Shown here one piece after another: positions 37,025 to 47,300 of a stretch of DNA of 64,000 nucleotides. The stretch covers positions 10,974,001-11,038,000 of the forward strand of contig CP053169.1 of assembly GCA_014607495.2 (NCBI GenBank). The letters are read 5' to 3'. Made by a program: the position numbers and the translations under genes. The notes beneath the pieces are model-generated. The model ran no database searches. It was not told the origin of the DNA and worked only from the letters and a program-made list of their open reading frames with translations. This DNA is from Carposina sasakii. Taxonomy: Eukaryota; Arthropoda; Insecta; Lepidoptera; Carposinidae. How positions within the stretch are numbered: the stretch's first letter is position 1; each line of letters opens with the position of its first letter.

Positions 37025-37310
37025 ACACTATCATCATCATCATCATCATCATCATCAGCCTATTGCAGCCCACTGCTGGACGTAGGCCTCCCCCAGGGCA
37101 CGCCACAAGACTGCCATGGAGGGTATTTGCCCATAGTCACCACGCTGGGCAGGCGGGTTGGTGGACTATGTTGTCTACACGGGAGGCGCTACTGCCCACC
37201 TCCCGGAAACCTTTAATCGCTTCGTACTATCGTACGAATCCCATGGGCAGACATGGGGTGGTACGAATTCTACTCTGCCGGCACCACGCGGTACACTATG
37301 GTATGGTGTT
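37025..37310 (-). repeat. LINE/SINE-type repeat with trinucleotide tail
   Basis: An (ATC)n run at 37031-37055 is followed by agcccactgctggacgtagg, cctcccccagggcacgccac and gtggactatgttgtctacac. Read on the minus strand, the trinucleotide run is the 3' tail of a retroposed element. It is the best-preserved of the four family members in this window. The ORFs across it (37063-37360) are not genes. Confidence 0.65.
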
Positions 37311-39151
37311 ATTGCGTGTGCGTTTAAATCTTTTGTATGAAGATTCCTATTAATTAACAAAAGGACTTCTTATAGCAGTATTAATTAAATATTATGGTCA
37401 TATATTACAAGTTTCTTTAAGCCTATTTGCCATAAAAGTCAGTTTTATGAGGAACAACTACGACATCTCTTTGTTATGACAGGAATGTATTTTTTTATTT
37501 ACAGAAATCCGTAGCTCTATCCTTTACGGCTTGTATAATGCGACTCTAATTAGTAAATCTTTGGCAGTGGCACTATTCACTTATAAATGACAAAATTAAC
37601 ATGTATATGAGAATACAATCACAGCTCTTCACGTAAAATTAATATCTAGGCTCCGTTCTGGGCACATTAGTACATCAAATAAATTTGCATATCTAATGAA
37701 AAAGTCCGATTCACCCAATTGTGATTTTGTGATAAAATAGATAATGTACAACATTTGTTTGTGGCATGTATTAACAACTAAAATTATAGGTAATTGTTGA
37801 TGTGGGATTTTTGCATATTCTTTTTCAAAATAGGTTTAAAAAAGTAAATTTTAAAAATTTAATTCGATGTCCATGAGATTTCTGTAAAGTTTCGCGAGCG
37901 GTGAAATTATCGACACTTTTATGTTATGATAAATTATGGTCAAGGAACTGTTTTGTGGTTAAGGTTATTAATAATAATAATGTAGCCATGAGTACCAATA
38001 AGCTGTAGAAACACAATTATTCATTCAGTCAGTTTACAAACGTGAAGGAAAACAGAGGTTTAGTTAGACTTACGTGACAAACGAAAACTATTGTATACGA
38101 TATAACGAGTGTCACAAACAGCAGACTCTGTCAGTCTAAAATACCCACTGAAAGTCAAGAAATGAAGATTTGGCGATTTGTGGAAATAAGTTCACTTGGA
38201 ATCAGTTTGGATGTTTAATTAAGGCCGTCGAAACATTATCTGAAGATTAATACAGAAGTCGATCATCACGGTACAAGAATAGATGCGCGTGCTCATGATT
38301 AACATAATGGTTACCGCGTAACTGCCGGATGTGTACAAGCTGCTCGCAGTCAGACATGGTGTAGTCGCGGTAGTTACACTACGTAGCGTTGTATACCGTC
38401 CGTCCGGCCGTCACGGTCCGAGGGCGCGGCCTTGACCGCAGGACGTGCGGAGAGCTCACGTAAAACACTGCAAGACGATTGATATATTATCTTATCAATA
38501 AATAAAATATCAGACGTCACTATACGCTTCAAACGTAAAGAGAATATCATCATAGAATTAGGGCATCGGATGGAAGTAGGTAGCAGCTATATCAGTGTTA
38601 AAACAGTTTCTTGAGAAATCACCGTTGAGATCTCTCAAGCGACATTAATGTTTGAAGCAGATATGTACGTCGTACGAATAGGTACGCATGGCGTGCATAC
38701 ACTTTGTAAGTGTCCTGTTGTAGGTAGGTACTCTGCGTGTTATGATATCTGAATCCGAACCAACATTCTTGACAAATATTAAAGGTTCATTGTTCACTAC
38801 AAATTGGCTTTGCATGCTAGATTGTTTACTTGGAATTCATCGATTTGTAATGGCGCGAATAACCATATCGAAACATGATACCTGCGTACAATAGAGTGCA
38901 ATTACTTTACTTACTGATGTTGATTTTTACATTCAATGATTTACGTTTGATTACTTTACAACATATTGTTTATTTTTATTCTACTAGAACTACCTGTAAT
39001 ATGCTTGCATCCTGAACGTTAATATAATTTGAACGCTATATGCGTCGTTGCGGTACATTTAAATTGGATCAAATTGCTGCAAGTCCAATAATAGTCGGCA
39101 AGGACGTGATGTTCCGAGAACTAGAACCCTCGTCACGTCGCCGCCGGTCTA
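37311..39151 (+). other. Intron 2 segment, nothing recognised
   Basis: AT-rich sequence with no supported coding or mobile feature. A small GC-rich patch at about 38395-38450 has no convincing splice pair. Confidence 0.35.
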
Positions 39152-39371
39152 GCACCCGTATGATGAATTTGGTGAGAGCGAGATGTCTCACTTTTAAACG
39201 TCAAATACACAGAGCTAAGTAATAAAAGGGATTCCAAACACTTCTATCAGCCCTAATTCATTAATTCCTGGCTCGAGAACGAGTGACTATTCTAATTCTT
39301 AAGTCTATTTTTTATATGCAAAGTACATACACTTAGTTTATCTAGTTATTAATAGCTCTGTAAATTTGACT
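39152..39371. mobile_element. Truncated copy of the 259-565 MITE
   Basis: gcacccgtatgatgaatttg, gtgagagcgagatgtctcac and the following interior (aagggattccaaacacttct, cagccctaattcatt, tctagttattaatagctctg) match 259-510. The right inverted arm present in the first copy is missing here. The small ORF at 39040-39222 spans its left edge and is not a gene. Confidence 0.75.
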
Positions 39372-40665
39372 CTTGTCTGTTCCTATAACGAAGTCACATG
39401 GATTATCATTGAACTAAATGGAATATTATGAAACTGTATAAGAGTTAAAATGACCTTAGGGTCTATGTCGGAAGACTTAACAATTGAAACGTAAAGTATA
39501 GTTGTACCTAGAGTGTAGTCGGTAGTTCCTCGCCAGCACTACTCGATTCTCCACACATTTCCTGCGCACTCTATTCATTGAGTCTACACACGTTCTGCTT
39601 GAGTATGATTTGTTAGACACAAGACATCCGGAGGGGACGAGTCTGTTGAGACTTCTTGAAATAGATTTATCGCATATACTGAATGCAACTACTTTGTATT
39701 GCTCTCATTCATACGTAGTCGGAATGCAGTTATTTTATATTAATAACGTATCTCTGGATACTATAAGCAGGATCTTAAAATGATCACATAACTTCCCTCC
39801 ATGTGACGTCGAGTTTTAACATGTTGGAAAAAGTATGAGCTATTGTTAATCTATTCGAATAACAATGAGAACTGCAGCGACTGTGCAGAATAACAACAAT
39901 GATACAATAGTTAAACTTGAACTCAAGGCTCTACTCGAGTGTAAGAGTTATGTCACCTTCATCAGTCATTATGAAAAGGGAAACAATTCCTCTGAAACCT
40001 GAAAAAAGAAAATAAAGGAAAGCATCTTCCATAAGTAGGAGCTTCTTTAATTAAACAAAATGTTCTAGATATAAATTAGTAACCAGCACATAACTATGGC
40101 AAACTACCTGACATCGAACGTTAAGCAAGTAATAGCCGGTAACACATACATTAAGGTAGACATTATGCTTTGAGATGTCCATAATTCCTCATGAACAATG
40201 GGCCATAACACCACGACTCAGGTATCTGATGCCGGTTCGGTATACTTCGTATGTTTGCTTCGTTCCTTATGTTATTCTATTTGTTTGAAATTTAAAACGT
40301 GGTCACTTTGACACAGATGTGCGGATAATAAAGGAAATTACCATAACTTAGGTTTGCTACGAAGTATTTAAATTAAGTCATCTTCAAACAAATGCATAAA
40401 AGCACTGCACTGTATCATATCGGTTATGCCGGAACATTGGCACATCCTGTGGACTCCCTTTGAACAGGCGATCGATTCTGCGAAGTGGTCGGACACGAGC
40501 AGGATGAAATCATTGAGGATGACGCATCATCTCCGAATCACGATCGTAACATCCTGCACGATGAGCTACACGCCGATATTAAATTATATTATCTTATAGA
40601 CGAGGCTTTAAATATAAAAAAAACTTAACTCTCTCATGGTCAGATCACAGAATTGAAGATTATCA
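39372..40665 (+). other. Intron 2 segment, nothing recognised
   Basis: AT-rich non-coding sequence between the truncated MITE and the composite MITE starting at 40666. Confidence 0.35.
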
Positions 40666-41467
40666 CCCCCTGATTACCTAATTTGCAATAGCAAAGCCGA
40701 AGCAAAGCGATAGCGAAAATTGTACAATACTCGCCTTGAAATACCTAAGTCTTGGAAGCTTGCTAACGTACAACCCATAGACCACTCAGGTACAACCCGT
40801 GCCTAAGTAGGGTTGTTGTACCGACCCTACAAATTATAGACCTATCTCGGTCACCTCCATACTCTGCAAGATTATAGGGCGTGTGCTGAATGCTCGCTTA
40901 ATAAGACAGCGACCGGAATATGATTTTCGGCGTGGTCGTTCAACTGGTGATCTTCTTGCATATGCAAATATTTGGAGCGAAGCAATCGAGAAGCACGGGG
41001 AAGCCATTGCTGTCTCACTCGATATCTCCAAGGCATTTGATAGGGTATGGCACGACGGCCTTTTAAGCAAGCTCCCGTCGTATGGCATCTCTGATAATCT
41101 TTGCACCTGGATTGCTGACTTTTTGAAGAAGCGCTCAATACGTGTGGTCATTTGTCTGATCAAATCACTATTGACGCTGGAGTACCGCAAGGGTCAGTAC
41201 TATCTGCAATCCTTTTCCTATTACATATAAACGACGTGCTTATGCCTGGGTCCTTTGGGTATGCAGATGACACCACTGTTGCAGATAGATACTTTTCGGG
41301 TGCAAGGGCTACCAGAGATCAAGTCCACGATGGCGGTCAAATTTTTGCCTAGCTCATTGTAAAAAAAAGTCAAAGTTCCTTTGAAATCCATTTTAAATAA
41401 TACGAATCAGCGATTTTTATACAATTTTCGCTATCGCTTTGCTTTTACTAGTTAGGTAATAAGGGGG
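40666..41467. mobile_element. MITE enclosing a jockey-type RT fragment
   Basis: Left arm: ccccctgattacctaatttg, then gcaaagcgatagcgaaaatt. Right arm: acaattttcgctatcgcttt, gcttttactagttaggtaat, aaggggg. Both arms and their inner flanks align with the 188-bp MITE at 34034-34221, but here about 610 bp of non-LTR retrotransposon coding sequence (40738-41350) sits between them. Either the LINE piece inserted into the MITE, or the MITE gained it by a gap-repair or template-switch event; the fragment lacks both LINE ends, which favours the second. Confidence 0.7.
40738..41350 (+). pseudogene. Broken jockey/CR1-type reverse transcriptase fragment
   Basis: The translation keeps the RT palm and finger motifs of a non-LTR retrotransposon: FRRGRSTGDLLAY (about 40923), AVSLDISKAFDRVWHDGL (about 41005-41060), then in another frame AGVPQGSVLS and FGYADDTTVAD (about 41170-41290). 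The catalytic D in LDISKAFD and the YADD box are present. A frameshift near 41150 separates them. Endonuclease, the N-terminal RT, the thumb and the 3' end are all missing, so it is a non-functional fragment. Its position inside MITE arms is entered separately. Confidence 0.85.
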
Positions 41468-42244
41468 CAAGTTAACATAATGGCAGATTAGTTGAAGATC
41501 ATAATATTTATCAATCTTTGATATTGACCATATAGCCAATAAAAACTTTCATAACCATTAGATCATCTCAGTATAAGCGATTTATTTAATACTAAGTTAC
41601 GTGACTGTTATAGGTAGTAAATAAGATCCTATTAAGAGGTCGCAATATCGCTTGAGTAACTCGCGGACATAAGTATACCTCGTCAATAAAGTAGTTGCAT
41701 CGGTGAGTGCTCCATTGGGCGAGGAGGTGGACTACGTTACGTAGTAGCTACCTACTTACACAATGAAGTTCTAGATATGTGAACATGCAAGAAGCACTAG
41801 GTTACTTCTTTATTATCTTATTAAGTGGGTGTACATAATTACACAAAATTGCAGCACTTCTCAAACACTAGCACCACTTAATAAAATAGGGCAAGTACTT
41901 TAGTAGTAATGGTAGCTTAGGAAATATATGATAGGAAACCGGCCCGATAGATATACCCTGTGGGACACCTATTGAAACAGTAGTCACTACTCTTCTTTTC
42001 CAAAAAAAAATCATGTATAGGTAGGTACTAGTACCTTATCAAATCCCTTCGACAAGTTCACCAAGTCAAAGAATACTTTGTACTTTATGTTCTGCGTTCT
42101 GCGCCTACTCGTATCTATTAGCTTTGTCCATAATATGTGTTCTGCGCTGAAGCGAGTATTGTCTGGTACATTACCTAAGATTGAGTATATTATTATTGTT
42201 TGGATTTGGTCCATATGCTGACGTTGTGTGTTTGCTTGTTCCAG
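41468..42244 (+). other. End of intron 2
   Basis: AT-rich sequence ending in a pyrimidine-rich acceptor (tgtgtttgcttgttccag, AG at 42243-42244) before the first coding exon. Confidence 0.4.
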
Positions 42245-42245
42245 C

Positions 42246-42356
42246 ATGCGCGTGTGGGGCGCGTGGTGCGGCGGCTCCACGCGCGCGCGCCTGCGCTGCC
42301 TCGCCGCACTGCTGTGCTGGCTGGCGCTGGCGGCCGTCGCCTTACCACGACTACAG
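42246..42356 (+). CDS. GT92 glycosyltransferase, first coding exon (signal anchor)
   Basis: An acceptor ends at 42244 and the ATG follows after one base. The frame runs 37 codons to ctacag|gtatgc (donor GT at 42357), ending exactly on a codon boundary. The peptide begins MRVWGAWCGGSTRARLR, a basic cytosolic stub, then a hydrophobic segment of about 17 residues (CLAALLCWLALAAVALP), the pattern of a type II signal anchor for Golgi glycosyltransferases. The catalytic exon at 51534 starts in the same phase 0, so both join without a break into 545 residues. G+C and codon choice match that exon and differ from the intron. An in-frame stop in exon 2 (31537) supports this ATG as the start. Confidence 0.7.
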
Positions 42357-42864
42357 GTATGCATCACATCTCTCTACATTTACCTATGCTAGCATGTGGA
42401 ACAGTGGATTGTGGTAGGATCCCAGAACGACTTGTGCTCGTTACACATCTGTAACCACTTAGAATGTTTGTTTTAATTTATTTTATTTTATTTTACAATT
42501 TCAGGAAGACCAACAGCTATTTATAATTATAGTTAAAATTGTAGACACATAAAGCCAATAACAGGTCCACACTAATAGATGTATTGTAAGAGCTATTCAG
42601 ACACTAATGCACACACAATTTACATCAGAGTTTCACAAAACCTAACAAGCTTATCAATAACAAACATATAAAAACAATTTAGGTAAGTACTCATGCTAGA
42701 TAAAATCTAGGTACCTACTAACTTATTGACGGAAAAAAAAATTACTAAGCACACGCCTCGATATGTTCAAACTGGTATTGAAGAGATCAAGCTCTACGCC
42801 TTTACAAAGTTCATTGAAGTTATTACCCGCTCGCAAAAGGAATGTATGCAGGAGGAACAGAAAG
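42357..42864 (+). other. Intron 3, left flank of the BEL insertion
   Basis: Intronic AT-rich sequence with no feature except the target-site copy TATAT at 42865-42869 that follows. ORFs at 42723-42975 are by-products that run into the LTR. Confidence 0.5.
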
Positions 42865-42869
42865 TATAT

Positions 42870-43121
42870 TGTACGGTTCACGTACACCAAGTGTATAGAT
42901 TGTTTCTTGCTTGATGATATTATTAATAACAACACTCTGAGATGGTTAAATGAACAGTTTATTGTCACCGTATAAAAGTAACCTCAAAGCACGATAAATT
43001 ATGAATGATAGTGATAGTGAGGACACGCGTAGTATGCGCACGATGTAAACGTGTACTAATTAGTTTACGCGATCTAAGGCATTTCCGCTGAGATCGCAAT
43101 GTGCGGTGTATGGACCGTACA
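42870..43121 (-). repeat. 3' LTR of the BEL/Pao element
   Basis: 252 bp, beginning TGTACGGT and ending ACCGTACA, an 8-bp inverted terminal repeat. It is identical, as far as I can read, to 51116-51367. On the element sense strand it contains AATAAA (in gacaataaactg), a likely poly(A) signal. Confidence 0.95.
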
Positions 43122-43236
43122 TGCTGCCCTGGAGAGAAAGACAAGATGAAAATGATACAATTTGATGATAAAAGCAATTCAAATAAAATCTTAAATTAAC
43201 ATGAAATTAAATTATAAACAATCTTTCATTTGACAT

Positions 43237-44301
43237 TCATTTGTTCGCCGTAGCTTTGTGCAAAACTGGTGAGGTAGCTTTATTTTGCATCTTGTGTAAA
43301 TTGCGTGCTGTCCTTGATTCTGTCGGCAACTCATGTCTCGATGTACCATCTGAGAGACGAGGTTGGTTTTGAGAGATGTGGGCTATTATGGAAGATAGCT
43401 CATGTTGTTCGTGTTCCGATCTTAGGTCGGCGCTCCCACTACGGCGACTGCGCAGGCGGCGCCAAATCATTAATGCTGTTATTGCTATGGCTGCAGTTAA
43501 TAAGATATATATAATCGAGTACTGGTGCACGTCATGATATGATATGTCTTCTGTTGCAGCAGTTTCTTTCTTCATTTGTTGAATTTGATTTTTTATTTGG
43601 TCAAGTTCGACTCTATTGTCAGTAGCGTTGAATTCAGATAATGGGATTGAAATGTTGATTATATGATTTATCTGGCTGATTCCTGGTGTATACATATCCA
43701 AAGAACTTTTTGTTTCACTTAGTTGATTTTTATGAGAAGTGACCGTGAAGTCTTCCCCTTTGATGACGCAATTTTGTCCGAGTACAATGACTCCGGCCTT
43801 ATCAGTTTGTGTAGCGGTAACTTGATCCTCGCATATAATTCGTAGTGTACACTTCCCACAACAATAGTATAAGTAGGTATTTATTTTATTTAATTCTTCC
43901 CAACTATTACGGCACGATGAAACAATTGCTTGGCATTTGTTTGTGATTTGATCCCTGATACAGAGGCTTTCATCTGACTTAAAATGAAAAATCGGTTTTC
44001 TTGTATGACAAAGTTTCGTTGATACTTCATATTGCAGGCACTGTTGTACATCTTTGTCCACTATAGTCAAGTATGTATCTTTACGGAGGTTGATTGCTAC
44101 GTAATCCGATACTGGTACAATTCTCATTGTTTTAGTTCCGATTTGTTGTGGGATAGTTATAATCTTGTACAAGTCGAAACTTTCTCTGCTGATAAGCGGT
44201 ATTTTGATTTCAAAAATCAAATACTCTTGCGTTACTCTGGCTTTCACTTTCAGCAAATGATAAATCTTTGCTATTTCAGTTTGTATATTATTGATGGGCA
44301 A
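43237..44301 (-). CDS. env: Env C-terminal part (membrane-fusion protein), separate frame
   Basis: This 354-residue frame carries the remainder of the env ectodomain and its membrane anchor: many Cys residues in the middle (CCGKCTLRIICED, near residues 145-158), a coiled-coil-like QIKNQIQQMKKE stretch before the membrane, then a transmembrane helix YILLTAAIAITALMIW (about residues 262-277) and a basic cytoplasmic tail. It continues the fusion protein begun in the 44337-50801 frame but is offset by one base, the break lying near 44345-44375. The listed first codon is not an ATG and the same frame is open slightly upstream, so it has no start of its own. As read, the env gene is interrupted; a sequence error is an alternative explanation. 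The family resembles the baculovirus F-like/errantivirus Env group. Confidence 0.7.
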   Translation of the reverse strand: MPINNIQTEIAKIYHLLKVKARVTQEYLIFEIKIPLISRESFDLYKIITIPQQIGTKTMRIVPVSDYVAINLRKDTYLTIVDKDVQQCLQYEVSTKLCHTRKPIFHFKSDESLCIRDQITNKCQAIVSSCRNSWEELNKINTYLYYCCGKCTLRIICEDQVTATQTDKAGVIVLGQNCVIKGEDFTVTSHKNQLSETKSSLDMYTPGISQINHIINISIPLSEFNATDNRVELDQIKNQIQQMKKETAATEDISYHDVHQYSIIYILLTAAIAITALMIWRRLRSRRSGSADLRSEHEQHELSSIIAHISQNQPRLSDGTSRHELPTESRTARNLHKMQNKATSPVLHKATANK

Positions 44302-44336
44302 TGATAAGTCTTGTGATAACTGGCCCGAGATGATGC

Positions 44337-47300
44337 TTAGTTCATTGCGGAGCTGTTCAGGGACAGTAAGTGAATGTTAAACATACCATGATGGATATCT
44401 GTTATGGTGTCCGATAGTGTATCTTGGATTGATTTTAGCTTGATAAGCATATTGTTGGCGATGATAGTAGATAGAGAAAGTTCATTCATGATTTCGGATT
44501 GTTGAATTTCCTTGTTTAGCGTATTGCTGATCTTTGATAAATTGTTTAGGTGTTGATTGATGATCTTATGCTGTTTGTTGATTGTCAATTCAGTTCGTTT
44601 CAGTAAGTTGTATTCTGCTTCAGTCACCGAAGTTTGATTCTTCCACAGTAGAGCCAAATGGTTTTGATTTTTCTTGATATTATTGATATCTTTTGTGTAT
44701 TGGTCGGAAAAACGTTGATCAAGGACGCCGAAAAGACTATTAGCAATATAGCCTACTCCGTCGACGAGACCGCGGCGCTTCCGCATGTGAGTATCGAAGC
44801 GCTGAGTCAGTAGCACATTGTTTTGGTATTGTAACTCGCTATGTTCGTGATGTAGTTGTGATAATATAATGTCGCATAGAGACTTATTTTCCAGTTTGGC
44901 GCATGTATTGCTGATTTGCTCTAAATACTGTTCGAAGGTTTCGAATCCGTCCCAATAGGGATGCATGTCATAGTAGACTACAAGTGTCCATTCATCTCGT
45001 ATAACTTGCATGTTAGATACTCGATCCAAATAAAGTGATTTGCTTAATTTCGTAATGTTGTAGAAGCATTGAATAGGTGAAAGTATGATCATAAACAAAA
45101 ATAATGATAAACCATATGATCCAAAGTTCGATTTCTTCCTCGAACCTTTTTCGTTCTCTGATACTTTATTCAGACTTGATTGCTGTGGTTTTTGATCATT
45201 TTTGTCCTCGTATTTGTTTGCTTGATCGGGTGTTGTTATTGCTCTATGTGCTGATATTAGTGATGTGTCAGTAGTCAGTAATGACAATTTGACGACGGGG
45301 CGTTTTATAATTCCGCTTTTGGTTCTCAGTGTTACGACTCGAACCAGACCGTCGGCTCCTGGGTGCAAGTCGGCAACTCTTCCTAATGCCCACTTCCCAG
45401 ATGGTAGATTAGGTTCATGTATGATGACAATATCGTTGATTTTGAGGTTTGCTTGTTGACGCTTCCATTTATTCCGAACAGACAGTTGGCTCAGATACTC
45501 TGATTGCCATCGCCTCCAAAGATCTTGATGTATCTTTTGTATTCTGTACCACCTTGTTCGCTCGTCATGTTCGGTATCCAATATGGTAAGAATAGGACCA
45601 CTGTTGAGGAAGTGAGATGGTGTTAGGTATTCTAAGTCATCAGCATCTTCTGATACAGCGCAAAGAGGTCGGCTATTCATACATGCTTCAATTTGTGTTA
45701 ATATTGTGTAAAACTCTTCATAGGTGAGTTTCTGTTCACCAATGACACGTCGTAAATGATATTTAAGCCCTTTTACTTGAGCTTCCCACTCTCCCCCTGC
45801 ATGAGGCCAAGCTGGGCAGTTAAAATGCCATTGAATAGACATTTCATTTATTTCTGCGAGGAGGTCATCGTTAAATGTTTGCTGTATTTCTGCTAGTTCT
45901 TGCTGGAGTACCTTGTTGCCACCAACAAAATTTGTTCCATTGTCACTGTACATGTGACTGGGCTTTCCACGACGAGACGACATCCTTTTCAATGCTGCTA
46001 TGAATGCTGATGTGCTCATGTCTGATACGAGCTCAAAATGCACGGCTTTAGTTGCCATGCAGACAAACACGGCTATATATCCTTTGCTTGTTTTCACTCC
46101 TCGGCCTTTGTTGAGTTTGATGTCAACGAATCCTGTGAAATCCACGCCAGTGTGTAAGAAGGGTCGTGAGGGGTTGATTCTTGCTTCGGGTAAATCTCCC
46201 ATAAGCTGCTCCAATCTTTTTGCTTTAATTTTTCTGCATGTTACACAAGTTCGTAGCTGCTGTTTTACTGCTCTATTACCGCCGATTATCCAGAATTCGT
46301 CACGTGTTTTCGATAATGTAAGTCGAGCGCCACCGTGCATCATAGTGTGATGCGCGTGGACGATAATGAGTTCTGTTAAGCGATGTTTGTGCGGAATAAT
46401 GTACGGATGCTTTCTATTGATGCTGATGTTAGCGTGTTTAAGTCTGCCGCCAACTCTCAATAAACCTTGCTCGTCTAGAAATGGATTGAGTTCCAGAATT
46501 TTGCTGTTCTTATGTATATGCTTGTTTGATTTTAGACTGTCGATTTCTTCTTTAAATTCACAATTTTGTACATATTGAATAATCTTAACCTTTGCTCGAT
46601 TTAATTCCGTTACAGTCAAGTAAGCGGTTTGTTCACTATGACGTGTTATTGTACGTAATAGCCAGGCTAGTACTCGCACGGCTCGCGTCATAGTGCTGAA
46701 TTTGCATATTATATAATGTATTACGTCTTCACAGTTATGACGTGTGGTGACGTTGGTGTGTTTTATTATTCGGATTTCTTTATCTGTCGTATAGACTGGG
46801 CGATCCACATCTTGCTCTTCATTAAATGATAAAAGGAACGAGGGTCCATTCCACCATAAACCATGGTGTTTTAGTTGCTCTCCGGTAATTCCGCGGCTTG
46901 CACAGTCCGCCGGATTGTCAGACGACTTCACATATCGCCAATTTTTGGGCGGTATTATTTCTGTTATTTGCTTGACTCTGTTGGCGACAAACGGTTTCCA
47001 TCTTGCGCTGTCTCCTTGAAGCCATCCAAGGACAGCCGTTGAGTCTGTCCATCCAAAGACCTTGATTTGATGACCAGTCAGTGCTTGTTGTACTTTGTGC
47101 ATTAGTTTTGATAATAGAAGCCCTCCAGACAGTTCGAGCCTAGGTAGAGTTAGATTTTTGTTTACGGGGACTATTCTTGATTTTGCTGCGACGAGTATGA
47201 TTTTGTCGTTTGCTTTACAATATACGACACAAGCATATGCTTTTAATGATGAATCTGAAAATCCATGAAGTTCGATATTGTCGTGCTCGTTCGTATGATA

